The notes: a model not told the origin generated them from the letters alone. A DNA stretch of 64,000 nt from Coturnix japonica (GCF_001577835.2 NC_029521.1:5752213-5816212); one strand, 5' to 3'; positions 12,906 to 27,875 are shown, numbered from the stretch's first letter. Made by a program: numbers and translations.

Positions 12906-15900
12906 CAGAAGAGCGAGCTGAACTGCATTACACCAGAATCTAACAAAAATAGGAAGAAAGGCAGTATTCATCCCAAACCAAGACCTAGACCAAAACAGCG
13001 GGTGCTCATGCCCTATGGAGCTCTTTATTTCCTATTTTTTCCCCTCTAACCAGCAGCAGCACCCGCTCTCTCCTCCCTCCTTTCCCCACTCTCCTGCAGT
13101 TCTCTCTGAGTCCTGCCTAATTCCTCTTCCTCTCCCTCTTTCAAAGGTTTTCAAAGGAAGGAGAACCAACCTGAGAGGATCAGGAAGTCTGCAAAGCAAG
13201 GACGGCCGCGTTGAGCAGTGATCTCTGGCTGCAGAAATGAAAGGCACAGCAGGCTCTGTAATCACTCAAAATAAACTCCTCTGACGGCAGCTCCTGTGCT
13301 GACCGCTCGGCTGTGCCTATGCAGACTGTTACAGAACATTAAGCATTAACAAAACTTTTTCCCCACATCAATCTCACTCGGTAACAGAGCCTTCAGTCTG
13401 ACTAACTGAATTACTGGATCCATTCTTTTCCCACCCTTCTCTCACAAGCTGCAAAAACCAGGCGTGGAAAAAAAAAAACACTTGTAAATAGTCCCTTTGC
13501 TAAATAGCTGTGATTTTATTACACGGGGAAGATAATCCTACCACTGAAAAATATTTATGGTTTAGGAGAGGGTTGTTTATGTAAGTTTAGTAGCTCAGAG
13601 ATCAAAACAGGCGCAAAGTTTTCTCCTGGCTGAGGGATTACTTGTACCTCCTGGAACAGCTCTTTGGTTTCTCCAAAACACTGCCCTGTGCAAACTGCTG
13701 GAGCTTCAGAACAGATAAGCTGCACAAGGAAATCCCTGAAAACAATGAACCTTAATGCAGCTGAAAGTTGCTTTGAGCTCTGGTTTTGAATTTGCAGTAG
13801 GGTATTTGCTCCTCCTAGCATTTCACATGCCTATTGCACAACAAAGTCTCTTATGAATGTATAATATCATACCCAGGCAGAACACATTCAGTAAGTGAAA
13901 GTAAGGCCCCAGTACTTCTCATGTTTTCCAAACTACTCCAGTAAACCTTCTCCATCAACTATTGGAATATGAGCAATACAAACAGCAAAGTCAGTCTCCT
14001 TGTAACTTTGTACTTAAATCACACAGACTGACATGAAAACTAAATGAGCCCCAACTAGAAATAGCCACACACATGCTGCAGCTGCTTTCACCCCAAGCTG
14101 AGCAAGCTTAGAGCCAACAATACCAACACCAAGCATTTGAGATGCTCACCTGAATCCAGCTCCTGCACACCTCAGGTTACCTGTTCCAGAGGAGTTAAAC
14201 AGTCTTCTTGCAGGCTCTAGGCACTCAGATCCCCTCCCCTCCGGCCCTACACCCCCACCCTTCTCTCTTGTACGACCACATGGTGGAAAACTCCTGTTTT
14301 CCTGGCTGGTCTTTCTGCTGGGTGAGGCAGCCAAACCAGCTGCGCAGTCACACAAGCACAAGCAAGTCCTTCCCCTTTCGGTGGCGGCAGCGAGTCAGAG
14401 TAGCTCAGCTGAATGTCGAAACCATACCTTGAGTTTCCTAATCTCCCTTTCTATTTTTAACTGGAGTCCTTCCCCCCCCTCTCCCCCTTTCCCTGCCATG
14501 CAGGCAGCTGCAGAGAGCAGCTGGTGACAACGGAGAACTCCATCAGGGCAGTTTTCCTGGAAAATGCCATCCACAGTCCTACAGCAAGTGCACGAGCAGC
14601 AGCTGATGTGCTCTCCAGTGCTCTCCTGCACATACAAATCAAGACAGCTGAAACTGGGCTGTCTGCCCTCTCTGTCCTTCAGGTCTTGTGGCCAGGACAG
14701 TGGAGCATCACTACCCAGAGGACTGCTGCTCTCCTGCCACAGCTCATGCAAAGCAGCTGAAGTACCAGACAGCGCCTCTTATCCCTAAAATGCCCAAGGA
14801 GAAAGGCACAGACAGGTAATGGAGAAGCAGCTCACAGGACAGCAGCTAGCAGCCAGCCCCTAACTCTGCTGCATTAGAACCTGAACCACCTGACAGAAGT
14901 GGGATGCAGGGCTACAGATCCCACCAACCACTCAAAGGTTTGAGCTCATCTCCTCCACGTATCCAATATTAGGCATAACACACAAACTCTGAATTCTCTC
15001 CTTGTACAGCGGAACAGCTTTAAAATGATTGGCTTTAAAAAACAATGCACAGTCACTCTGTAAAGTCAGTCAAGCAAGGAGGGCACTTTCCTATAAGGCC
15101 AGAGTTGTTCTGAACCTCTGCAGGCTGATGGAAGGCGGGGGATGCAGAGCACAGGCTGTGCAGGGCGCCCAGCCACATGGAACAGCACAAGGCTGGGCTC
15201 TGAGTATTGCAAGGAGCACACGCTCCTCATAAGTGGAAGGAGAGGCAGGTCACCCACCTAAGGGAGGTCTGGCTGAGAGCTCATCATCTCAAAGGGTACG
15301 ACTTGGTGAGAGCAAGTTAAAACACTGATTCTGGCTCAAACTGGCAGATTAAATCCACCTGGATTCTAGGAAACAAAGTCACCAAGCAGATCAGCCCATC
15401 AGTCATTAAGTAATTTAAAATTAAGCTTTGTTACTGAGTCACAGGACTTACGGGCAGCTGAGTAATGCTGCTGTGGCAAAAGGTGATGGGACTCAGCGGG
15501 AGCTGGGACCTTGTGTTAATGATTTACCCGCTAGTGCTGGATACGTGGTTTATTGTTATCTGCCTTCCTGCCTCAATCTGCATAACCAAATCAGCTGGCA
15601 CATGAGGACGGGACTTTAAACTGAGGTGAATGCCTCAAAGATCACTTAACCAATGTGAGTTTAAAAATACACTCAATTTCTGTCTGTGCGTGTATACATA
15701 TATACACAAAAAAAAGTAATGCCTGGAGGTCTCCTCGGTGTGTGTAAACATATGCCTGTGTATGCAAACCAACATCTCACTGATGGATCTGCCCAACCTC
15801 ATCCCACTTCCACAGAGAGATTCCAGAGCAGAATTACCTGCAGATGTCTTCCGTGTCACTCCATCAGCATCAGTTCTGTGAACTCTTCCCACTGAGCGCA

Positions 15901-18900
15901 CAGATGAGAAATGGCAGGACTAATGACATGGCACACTACAGGCCACGGATTCCCTGTTGCACAAATGACACCACGTCTGCCTGGGTCAACACGTAAGAAC
16001 GGGGCAGAGGACAGCAGCCAACTTCATAAATCACTTCTCATAAGAAATGCATTCAAATTTGACCAGAATGCTCCTGCTTACTCCCGCAGGTCTCATCTTT
16101 ATACTTTATTTTCCTAGCCACCTATGGCTGTGTAGATTCAGAAGCCAGAAGGCATGAAGCACAGCCAGCCTTGTTCTCCCATGGCTGAGGTGGGGCTAGG
16201 AGGAGGGCAGCTTGACGACTATTGCAGGTAATTAGGAGCGAGCTTTTGCAACATCTTCTTAACACGTTTAATCATTATGCATTTAAATATTGCATGTGTC
16301 CGTGCAGATGCAACTTAATATCACGTACAGCCTTAAACAAATTAGAAGAAATATGTTTAATTAACTTTTCCAAAGTACTTGCAAAACTTTCATGTTGTTT
16401 AGTTGTCATTTTCCCCTTTCCTACAGACTTTTGCCAGGACATATTCAGATTAAAGGGTTACCAGGGAGGTCAGCCTGAAGTGGTTCTAGCATTTTCCTTC
16501 CAAAGGACAGTAGATCTGGGAGTTGTACTTCCAGTTAAGCAGCTGCTGCTTTGCTTCACATCTACCTTCCCCAGCACTGCTGTGGATGATGATCACTACA
16601 AAAATGCCTCAAGTCAGCCATGGAGTCTGTGCCTGTTAGTCTCCAATCAGGAGATGAGCTATGTGACAGAATGCTAGATCTGAGGCTGATTGCTGGCACT
16701 TCAAAGAAATAGCTACTACTGAGCTTCAGTACAAATGTTTCTTTGTGGCTCCAAGCAGCACTGACGCTGGCTGGGGAGCATCCTTCCTGAAGGCTGAAGG
16801 GGGAAGGCCTTCTTCCTTGCCCTGACATCTTAAATCTGCCTAAGTACTAAAAGCAAAAGGTCACAGCAAGTAAATTATATTGGGTCACCTCCTTCCATGC
16901 CCATCAGGAAATAAAGCCTAGTGGAAGCAAGAGGTCCTACGCACTCACACCAATGTGACCCAATCCAAATCCCAACATTACCTTCAGCTGAGCCACAGGC
17001 TTGGCCAGGAAACCAAAGAGCTGGAAAAGTGGTTTTGTATAAGAAGAAAGAAGAATGCCCAAGAAGGCAAACTCTGTGAAAAGGTCAGCAAAAACAAAAT
17101 CCAAAGGCAACTTTAGAGGTGAGATATGTCAGTTATTAAAGGGCTTCCCCTTAAATTACTAAGCAGCACTTAAAATCACTTTTCCTAAGCTGAAATGCCT
17201 TTTTAAAGGAAACACAAAGTTGAGAGCATTGGTAAGTTTCAAAAAGCTTTGAACGACTGCTCTGTGCTCTCAGCTCTGTGACCCTAGAAATGAAGCACTT
17301 CTTATCAATGAGATGTTTTCCTAATGAATTTAAAGAGGAAAATCCAAAGCTACTTCATCTGTATTACAGCATTAACAGCCATTATCTCTTCTATGAGCGA
17401 AGCAGTTAAGAGAGGATGTTTCCTTCTGAAACGGAAATATACCATAATTGGGTTCTGACATATACTGGAATTGCAAGTCCATCTTTCAAACAAACTTTCC
17501 TAACTGCCTGGTTAAGTATCTAGCTGTATCCAACACAAAGGGTAACTCTGGAGGTCCACGAGACACTCATCAGCTCCAGCAACTGCACTTCCAGAGAGGA
17601 ACGCTGTGTCATAGAATGTGTGACTCACAGATCAATGTCCGGAGGAAACCACACTTTTGTTTCTCTCCCTATAAAAAACTCAACCTGCTTTTAACTTTAA
17701 CCACCTTACGTGAATAGAGATCTTTCTGTCAACAGAGAAGCTAATTTCAGCTTGCTTGAACACGTGTGCGAGACCAAAGGTGTACTTTAAATCACCACCA
17801 AAAGGATGGTTACACAGCCTGCCACCAAAGCAGAGACACCTGCAGGCTCAGAGGGGCACCAGGGAAACACACTGTGCTGCTGTATGTACACACGTGGCTG
17901 TACTATGACCCCATGCCACTTCTGTAAGAAGGAAGCTTTCTAACAGTGACAAAGAACAAGCTGCTACTTTCAAACTCACCATTGCAGCCACTGGAACACT
18001 TGTCACATGGCAGGGAGTTTCCCCACGTGTGACTCCATCCCAATTCCACACCTACAGTCTGCCATGTGCCACTCCTATTCTCCGTGCACTTATTTTACTT
18101 CTGACAAGTTCCATTATGCAGGTGTGTCCAAATCATCCGGCTAAAGAAGTCACCACAGGGGAATGTCAGACTGGTTTAGTTGTTTCAAAACCAAAACCTC
18201 AACCCAAATGCCTCTGTTACAGGCACCTAACAGTTCGTTTTTTCACTAAATACTGTAATGGGACGCACTGATTTTTCTATCAAAGACTTAATTCCTTTGT
18301 TATCTGCCCTACATCTCACTATGACCCTGCTGGTTCTGTGTACCAGCAGTTTGGGACATAGCAGGTGCTCTGGCTTCTGAAAAGCCTTTGACAGAGCAAG
18401 ATGTGTTTTGCCTTCATCAGAAACACCACATGTAAGGATGGAAGGCAGCTGCTGCCATCCAGGAACAATAAAGAACCTTTCCAAACAGCGGCCTCACTGA
18501 TCTGAGGCAGGGCTGGCTGCATATAGCAAGTCACTGATTTATTATGCATAAACAGAGCCAAAACTTGGGCCATACTTGGGGCTTACGCACAGCACTGCAA
18601 GGCAAACATTCTTCCTTTCAGAAAATGAAGCGGTTCATACTGAACATGCATCTCACTAATGCACTGAACTGCTGCCTCGCAGGCCCGCCCAGCAATCCCT
18701 GTTCTCTAACAGTGAGATCTGAAATTGTTAATGCTGGTTTCTATGCAAAGAAGGTGCAGACAAGTGAGAGAAGTATTTTGTCTCCTCAGATTTCCTCTAC
18801 CCTTCTGCAAATGCCAACTGCAGGCTTTGCAGACACCCTCTGACCATCCAGAGGAGTTTCTTATTAACCTACAACACCTGAAAGCACTTTCCAGTAAAAG

Positions 18901-20250
18901 TGAAATTAACATCTTTAAATAAAATTTAAAAAAGCAAGAGTTAATATGTGCCTGTTTTGCACCAGAGGTCAGTGCCAGGGTTTCTGCCTGTGGAAAAGGC
19001 TTTTTTCCCATAAACCAGCTCAGCCTCACATCCTGAGCGCTGTTTGCATACCATGAGAGTTGCACTGAATGCAAATCAGAGAGAAATCCAACTCCTTAGC
19101 CTGCAAAATATTTGCACAGCGTGTCAGCGGGGTGCTTAGGAGGGTTAAATGCTCCTAAACACACAACTGACCCCTGCTGCTCCCACAGCAAGCACACCTT
19201 GTCCTCTCTGGCAGGCCCAGGCAGCAGCCCCTGGGGGCTGTGTACCCCCCTTCAAAGACTCTGAAGACAAAACCCCAGTTAGTTTTTGATTAATCACTGC
19301 CTCCAGCTCCATTTTCTTCCCACTGGCATAACTGAAAGAAAATATTCAGAGGTTAAACAACACCGACTCAAGTATACATACCTATCCAATGGCATATTAA
19401 TAAGCATGATGCGGATTAATAGCGCAGAACGAGGCTTCAATTATCCACTTCTGCCATCCTAAGGGCAGGGGGAACACCACCAGAGAAGCGATAAGGAGCA
19501 GCCTGCAGCACGGCCCGGTGTTACGTATCCCACGGCAGCACAGCAGGCACTATCAGTGCCTCACAGGCGGGAGCTGGGCAACATCATCACCTCACACGTG
19601 TTCTTTTGGCACCGCTTCTCCCAGGGACACTGCAAGCACTGGTTTCAAAGGCTGATCCAGTGAACGTGGAGCAATAAGCAGATGGAAAGGAGCTCAGAGA
19701 TCCTGAGGCACTCAGGGCAGAAGGATAAGGAGATCATCAGGGCGGTGTGCATACACAGCCCTTCCTGCTCCTCCCCAGGAAGGGTAGACGCGCAGCAGTG
19801 CAACAGCACAGGCTGCTTCTGGAACAGCCCAAACCATGGCCGTGCTGCCTGCTCTGCCAACTGCTAGAGTGAGATAAAAGCATTCCTGCTTCCTATTTTT
19901 GTATACTGGCCTGCTCTTGTTTTTCTAGCCCTGACTGCTGCGATGCAGATGAGAAACACAAAAGGACAAAGATCGAAGAACTGGTTGCTTAGCACAGGCT
20001 GTGCTCCTGACCCCAGGGACATCAGTAGGACATGGTCCTACAGGGAGAGCATTACTGCTTCCTGCAAGCACGAAAAACAGTGGAGAATCTATTAGAACAA
20101 AAGTTTTCCCAATACTAACAAGACAAATATACTACACTATATACACAGGACAGTAATTGCTTTAATCTAAATATCTTCAGTATCTCTTTGCATGGTGGCA
20201 TCTGTGTTGACTTCTTGTCTTAATTTGACACCGGTCAGAAAAGAAAGACT

Positions 20251-20290
20251 ACATTCATAACTGTGTTTGTTACATTCATAACTGTTTGTT
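20251..20290. repeat. Tandem duplication of about 20 bp
   Basis: ACATTCATAACTG followed by TGTTTGTT (20251-20271) is repeated with loss of two bases at 20272-20290. It is a simple local duplication without apparent function. Confidence 0.8.
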
Positions 20291-20492
20291 ACTGGAATAG
20301 TTAAACAGAGAAAGACTCTTCCCCTTCACCAGCTTACTGTCCTTCCCAAGTGATAATCTTCTGCCATTTATCAGGCTCTCCCTTCTTGTTAAGAGAAGAT
20401 AAAAAGAAAGGCTTTATCTTGCACGTTCGGCCTGGGTTTGCCTCAGATGGAGGGATTCCTTCCAAAGCAAATACTCCTGCAATGTAACAGGG

Positions 20493-20516
20493 TGTGTGTA
20501 TATATATATACACACA
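20493..20516. repeat. Perfect 24-bp palindrome of alternating purine-pyrimidine
   Basis: TGTGTGT, then a TA run, then ACACACA forms a perfect inverted repeat centred between 20504 and 20505. Such a tract can extrude a cruciform or adopt Z-DNA; the function is unknown. Confidence 0.85.
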
Positions 20517-20754
20517 TACCAGGGGAGAAGGAAAAACTGCCCTGCTGTAGATACTGAGTTACATTAGGAAAGGCATAACAAGAGAGAGAATATGAAAGAG
20601 AAACAAAGACTCTATTTTTCTATAGCTACATGCAAGACACTGACTCAGACACTAAAACCAGGTTGATTGCTCCGAAGTAAATATCGAATTCATCCAATGG
20701 CAGGGTCACTTTGTTACATTAGGAAAGACATAAGGGGAGAAGAACACAGAATAG

Positions 20755-20945
20755 AAATGAGTACCCATAGCAAGTTTGCAGGTGACACAATGGGGAAACA
20801 TACAACAGAGTGTCACACTGCCCTGAACCTTGACAGTATGGAGCAAAGGGCAGACAGGAACCTCAAGGAGTTCAAATAAACGTAAAGGGAAGTCCTTTGC
20901 TTGGGGAAGGATAACCCTAGGCACCAACACACAGCTTTGCTAAGG
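20755..20945 (+). mobile_element. Degenerate CR1 LINE fragment, reverse transcriptase region
   Basis: The translation shows STHSKFAGDT, MEQRADRNLKEF and, after stops, VLCLGKDNPRHQH. These correspond to CR1 blocks around FADDT and VLHLGRNNPRHQY. The copy is short, diverged and antisense to SGMS1. Its limits are approximate. Confidence 0.6.
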
Positions 20946-21746
20946 AGCCGTGGTTCTGGTTGACATCAGACTTCCATGAGTGAGTAACACAATGATTAAA
21001 GAACTGCACTCTCTCTGCTATAGAGAGAGGTGAGAAAGCTGGGAGTGTTCTGCCTGCAGATGAGAAGAAAAACTAACAAGCTGTCTCATTCTTGAGGTTG
21101 AGATTCAGCTTCCAGTACTCAATAACTCACCTTTGCTACACTTCTGCTTTCACAATGGCTCTTTTCTTCCCTCAGTGACATAGAGGTCAGAGATTGGAAA
21201 CACTGAAATACTAGTCCAAAGTTTCACCAGACTGCATGGTATCATCAGACTCCCTTTATCTCTTACAGCTTAAATCTCTCTGGCCTGTTTTGTGTGTTTT
21301 GGTGCTGCTGTTGTTTTGTTTTGTTGTTGGTTGGCTTGGCTCTATCATGCATTTTGCCACTGGTGTTTCATTAAAGCAGGGATTGTGCTTCTCATGAATG
21401 GAGCACCCTTGAGATGGGGAGAGCTGCACCAAGTGATGGCAAGCAGGAAAGTCTCTGACCTTCAACTCCCAGCTGCCTCCAGCTCTACTGCAAAGGGTGA
21501 ACACAGGCTGTCCTCCAGAACAAAACTGCTCCCAGTGATTCTCGGTCAATTAACTTAATGCTTAACACCACCATTAGCGGTCACCACCACTCAGACACCA
21601 GCCAATTTAGGCTTCAGGCAATAGGGAAAATTCTCAGTATGTAACACTGCCATGACTGAACTCCAGAAGATTTCAGTAGGAAAGACCTACATTATTTAGT
21701 ATTGCTGGCAATACCAACATATTCACCACAGCCCTTTCTAAGTCAC

Positions 21747-21971
21747 AGGAAAAATTTCTTTACAGAAAGGGCTTTTAAGCACTGGAATGGGTTCCCCGGG
21801 TAGGTGGTTGAGTCACCATCCCTGGTTGTGCTCAAAAACCATTTGGATGTGGTGCTCAGGGCCATGATTGAGTGGAGGGCTGTTAGTTAGGGTAGGATGG
21901 TTGGGTTGTGGTTGGACTTGATGATCTTTAAGGTCTTTTCCAACCTGAGTGACTATGATTCAGTGATTCTA
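21747..21971 (+). mobile_element. CR1 LINE 3' end
   Basis: Recognisable CR1 3'-UTR blocks occur in order: TTTCTTTACAGAAAGGGC, AGCACTGGAATGGGTTCCCC, TGGTTGAGTCACCATCCCTG, GGTTGGACTTGATGATCTTT and AAGGTCTTTTCCAACCTGAG, ending in a decayed ATGATTC tail. It is antisense to SGMS1. Confidence 0.9.
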
Positions 21972-24470
21972 CATGCAAACTGGTTGCAAGGGATCCCTGG
22001 GAAAGGTTTATTAAAGATTAGGGTCTTCCATTCTAATTTTAACCTCTGGGCATTTTTAGGGTCAGTAAACCCAGGAGACCATATAATCCTCACACAGATT
22101 TTTTCCTCCTCCTGCTATTTCAGAAAGTTATTCAGAATTTCAGGGACTATTATGTGCTATTTTGTTTGTTTTGTTATTTTTAAATCACTGCTTACCTTAC
22201 TGTCCAGGAAGCACTAAATTACACCATACTGTTGGACCAGGAAAGCAAGCCTGATTGAAAAGAAGGGGACACAAATTCCCACAGGAAACAACAGTTTGCA
22301 CAGAAATCCTTTGCAGCTTGTATAATCCATGGTAGGGAGCAGAAACTTCCATTTCCTTTCCTTCCCATGCCAAAAATACAGAGCAATTCTCCATTCCATT
22401 CCCAAATAGTTGCGTTTAGCATCATATGGGCTCTGCTGGTGCCTGTAAAGCTATTTCATCCACCCAGGCTCTCTCAACACTTATTTTGTAGCTGGGCTCA
22501 AGCACAGCTACAGTGCAAACGTACCTGTATGCACACCTATGGGATCAGCTAACAGGACACAATGGCACCATGACTCAGACATCTAGAAACCTAAAGGCAC
22601 CAGCCAGTATTCCCCATTTCACAGGCACCTCACCACAGCTCCCACAGGAAAACAACCCTAATGGCAGCAGCTGGCAGAGTCCACTCTGTATTCTATGGCT
22701 TTCCTTCGGTTGCAGTATTTTGTAAACAAAAAAGGAGACCATGGCAATCCTCCTCAGTGAATGGGTGTTAGCACAGCACCAGGGCTCCACTTCCCCAGTT
22801 GTTTCCGGTCCATGCTGCTGTGAGGAAGCTGTGCCTTGTCACAGCTCCAGTTCTGCTTGAACCGGTTGGCTTGTGTCTTTTAAACCACCACGTATTTAAT
22901 TCTTTTAAACCATAAACCTACATGTCCATGGCTCCAAAAATAAAAATAGAAAATAAAAATAGAAAAGCTACCCTCCTCTCTCTGAACTCATAGATGGTTT
23001 TGTCCTCAAAAGCAAACTTCCTGTTATTTGGTTCAGTAATCTGTAGCAGTGGACTTTAAACTCCACACTTCTCTTCTGATGTTTTTGTTTCCAATGCAGT
23101 CATCCACCACACACACACTTCACTTTATTTGCATTACATCAGCTTTCGGTATCATATCCCATTACACTGCTTTCAATTACTTCACCAGACCTGATCACAT
23201 ATATGTTGAGAGGTCATGCCTGAGAGCCCCAGCTGGGCACAAGGGGATTTTTTTGTTATTTTTAGATGGGTTTACACTGTAAATAATTATAGCACAGTGA
23301 AAACACTTCATCCTAATCCTCACCTCGTGTGAGCCCTAATCCAGATCTAATCCCACAAGGTGGGTTATTCTGTTTGGCGGCAAAGCCAAGGAGCTAAAAA
23401 TGAATGCAGGTTACCAAATCCATGCCTTGGGATGGAGCCTACCATGAACCAAGATTTACCAGTGTGCTGACCACTGCTTCTTCCAGTTTTAGGGCACTTC
23501 TGGGTATATTCAGGAGCTTCAGCTTTGTGCCCCTGCAGAAGCCCCAAAGTCTCCAGGAAGTGTGGCTGTTTCACATGGTAACCAAGCAAACAAACTCTGC
23601 AGCACCAAGCAGCATGTGGTGCAAGGTTTACTTCCTACCTGACTCACCCCAGGCATCAGCTCACAGACTGCAAAGCTTTGGTCAAGCAAGGCACCAAGTT
23701 ATCCGAGGCTACTTCAGCTATCATCTGCTCTTCAAGACCAATCTTTGAGCACCTGAATTTTCTGCCTATGCACATCTGTTCTTCATTAGTTACCAACAAC
23801 CTCAAGTCATGCAGAAGCCAAGAAATCTCACATTTAATCTGTTCCTCCAACATGCAGCCCCAGATACACACTAGTTGACAAGAGGGCATCTGAAAAGAGC
23901 AAAGTGGTACTAATTACATCCATACAAAATTAAAATGCACACTTCTGCAGCAACTTTAACATAGATGACATTACCTTCCTCTAAAGCATAGCTTTGATAA
24001 CGTTTCTCTGAGCCAGAACCAGCTCCTCCTATCCAAAAGCTGCTCCATGCCTTTGTCTACCTACCTCTGTTGTCCTTCACTGAACCTGAGTTAAGCTGCA
24101 ACAGCAACCCAAATGACCTACATTCTGTGTTTAAGAAGTTTAAGAGCTATAGTTTTTGTTTGAGTTTGGATTACAGCTAACAATGCTCAGAGCAGAGGAA
24201 AGAGACTCTGATTAAAGCTCCCTAGTTAAGCCACTCATTACAGTGAAGAAATGCAAAGAGTGACTGTCATCTGCTGTTGCCCCTTTCCTTTTTACTCGGC
24301 AGCTGTGTGCACACAGTGGTGCATTTGAGTTGAGAAGCTGAGCACATTGCATACTCCCCCCCACACGCACACACAGAAATGAGCTTCCTTTCTCACTGGC
24401 TGATGTAAGTCTGTAAAACTGAAAGCTACAGTCAACCTACTTAGTCAAGTAACAGACACAAAAGTGTTAA

Positions 24471-24970
24471 GTTTAGTCTACCTTGATTTCAGCGAGGCTT
24501 TTGATACTGTCTCCCACGACATCCTTATAACAAAGCTGAGAAAGTGTGGGATAGATGAGTGGACAGTGAGGCAGATTGAGAACTGACCGACTGGCAGAGC
24601 ACAGAGAGTCATCATTGACAATGCAGAGTCCAGTTGGAGACCAGTATCTAGAAGTGTTCCCCAAGGGTCAGTGCTGGGTCCGGTCTTGTTCAGTGTCTTC
24701 ATCAATGACCTTGATGAGGGGATAGTGGCCACCTTCAGCAAGTTTGCTGATGATACGAAGTTGGGAGGATTGGCTGACATGCCTGAAGGCTGTGCTGCCA
24801 TTCAGTGAGACCCGGACAGGCTGGAGAGCTGGGCAGTAAGAAACTGGATGAGATTTAACAAAAGCAAGTGTAGAGTCTTGCACCTAGGGAGGAAGAATTG
24901 CATGCACCAGTACAGGCTGGGGGATGAGCTGCTGGAGAGGAGCTCTGCTGAGAGGGACCCAGGTGTCACT
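24471..24970 (+). mobile_element. CR1 LINE fragment, reverse transcriptase core
   Basis: The translation gives [66 protein letters not shown] and [14 protein letters not shown], covering the LINE reverse transcriptase including the catalytic F(A)DD motif. At least two in-frame stops interrupt it, and it lacks both the endonuclease and the 3' UTR, so it is inactive. It is antisense to SGMS1. Confidence 0.93.
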
Positions 24971-27841
24971 TAGAGAAACAGCAGCTACAACACAGCTCCT
25001 TGTCTTATCTCCTTCATTAACAGCTTTCAAGCTGCCAGTACAGCTATGGTTAAGGAGCAGGAGATGAGAAGAGACATCCCCATAGCTACTGACAGGTAAG
25101 TTATCTGAGCTTCAGAACACGTCTTCAGCGACGAAAGAGCACAAAGAGGATGCCGAAAGACAAGTGACAGCTTGAGGAATACACAACAGTTTTCAAGTAA
25201 TTCCTGTGATGTAGAGCAATATTGAAGATCACAGCATTCAGTGAGAATTAGATCATCCATTTAGCAGTCGGTTTGCCAGATAAACTGTCTGGGGGTTTGG
25301 ACAGCATTAGCAAAAACTGCATAGCAATGCAAAACCAGAGTCTGTGCTTTTGCATTCCCAATTTTCAACTGCCTGCCCACTAAAAATTAATTCACAGAAA
25401 ATAAAACACAGCGAGAGAAGAGCAAGTGAGGTACCACAACCGATAAGGAGCGTGTTATCCCTGCTGACTGCTGTGCCCAGACCTGTCATTCTGAATCTAC
25501 CCTGCCTACTGAGATTGATTTCAAAGCTGCTTCTGGCTTCCTTAACGCTCCTCGTGCATGACAACCAGTTTCAGAACAGGGAGCCAGACAAATTGGCACA
25601 ATGAAGGGCATCTATGGTGTCAGATGCAGATTGTCCAGGTTTTAGGCTAAGGACATGCCTTTATTTGAATCAGTGACAGCTTCTACCAAGCAACTGAAGC
25701 AACTTCAGGAGCAGTGAACAGATCTGAGTAATAAAAAGTGTTTGTGCAAAGCACCTCTACTGCCAGCTGCCCTCCCAGACATGCTATACAGGTCAGGGCG
25801 TCCCCAAGGCTGTATTTACAGGAGCATTCCAAGAAGCAATTAGCAAAGCTTGGGGAATTTAACAATACGTCAATGTCTGGTGGCTGAAGCAAAGTGCTCT
25901 GCAGCCCAAGAAAGGGCAGGGAGGAACCTAGAGGCATGGTCCATGCAAGATGGCATTTCAGCCTGCCTGGCTGCAGCCTGGACACACATGTCCTTTAACA
26001 GCTGGGACAAGCAGCCATCAGCATTTTAGTACCAAATACTCTACCCATCCTTTCCTACGTACTTATCACTATGGAACAAAATCAGATATAGCATTTTGGC
26101 TTCCTAAGAACTACATGCAAATCTCCCCAGGTACATGCTCAGCCTCCTAAGGAAGTGAAAGAAGTTCCCATAAAGCTGTCACTAAGTGCTTTTCAGATGG
26201 AGCACACACATCTGTACATCGGCTCTGCAAGCAGGGCACAGGGGCAGCTACCTGTTTTGATCCTTGCCCATGATGGGACATCAAACCCCAATAGAAAGCT
26301 GGGAACCTTGACAGAAATTCAGAGGAAACTAAAAAGGAGCATGAGGAAACAGGACACAAATCAGGAGAGAAGGCATGTTCCCCACCTCCTGTATGCCGTG
26401 AACCAGCCTCAGAGCAACTCAGAGCCGGAACAGAGGGTCAGTCCTGTGCTAACACAGCACCATACAGCACAGAGAAGGAAGATGCACTCCACGGATTAGG
26501 GACTAACTACAGGCAGGCGTGGCTTATTTCCATAGGCTGCAGTCACTTCCTGCTGTTGCACCCTTTGCCTCTCCCAAGCTCCACGTTCTAAGGAAATGAA
26601 TGAGGAAACAAGGCTGAAACTGCTGATAACAGCCTGCTTTGTGGCACTCATTTGCCAGGAGCCAGCTATGCTGTTTAATAGGCAGCAAAAACCAGGGAAG
26701 ATACTGGGGTCAAATATGATCCATCTGAGCAAAGGATACACAAAATACCTGTTCCAAACTCAAGTTAAACCTTTGTTTTCCAATTACTGCCATGATAATG
26801 AAGCATCACTCCTCTCTGGGACTTACTGGTTTTCTTAAAGGTCAGCCTGAAGGCTGAAAACCTCAGTGGCTGTTAATTATCAAGTAGCCCGTGCTGGAAT
26901 TCACTTTCAAGCATTTCAAGCCCTAGATATATTCATATTCATTTTTCTGTTTCTAAACAGGCAACTTCAGCATCAATCTTTACAGAAAGACACAAATACC
27001 TTGGGGCTCTGTTCTGTGCAGTTACACGTGGTAGGTACCTGGCATTAGTAAATTTCAACACAAGTCATTAAGACAAATTAAGTTCCAGCCCTAAAAGACT
27101 GCTTTGAGCAGCACAGTATCTACTTGCATTAGTCACTGTTACACTCATATCCAGCAAACATTGGCTTGCATGGAGAGCAAGTTTTGATTTAGAAGAAATT
27201 GAGCCAGCAAGTTCAGCTGTCAAGCTGAAGGACGAGTTCTGTTTCTACAAGAAGTTCCCCTGGATTATTTTAATGCTCATGTTCTACAAATCTAACAGGT
27301 GAGGAAAAAGATATTTTTGGAACTGATTCACAAAAGAAATGCCATTAAGAACCAGCAGTACCTTCATTTCCATGATGTTAGACCCCTAGATTTCAGCAAG
27401 AAGACACCTATTTATTTTGTGACCCTGCAGCACTGCCATACAGTGAGACAAGCACACACGTCAATCAGACCTCGGAAGTATCCAGGTGTGTGCAAGGAAC
27501 TTCTCAGCATGAATTACAAGGCACGCTGCATCTCCAACAGTGTTTTTCTCAGTGGGAATACAGCAGCCTTGCACTACACCTACTTACGTTCAACCCCTAT
27601 TAAGCCTGCAGTCAACTTAAGTAATAGATTACTCTGTTATTCATCAGGTCTGTGTATTGAAGCCAGGGGAAATAAAAGTTGAATCAATACAGCGACAGGT
27701 GCTTCTGTTGTCTGGCACAAGTGTCTTCAGCTCTCAGCGAGCTCAGGTTTCATGTCTAGAACAGCCACCACATAGATGCCAGCATTCAGAAAGCAGCAAG
27801 GACAGAATTAACTCCTGCCCAGAACAATTACCCTTACATGC

Positions 27842-27842
<1 letters not shown>

Positions 27843-27875
<33 letters not shown>
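27843..27875. repeat. (AC)n microsatellite, about 16 units
   Basis: An uninterrupted AC run of 33 bases. It is probably length-polymorphic. Confidence 0.97.
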
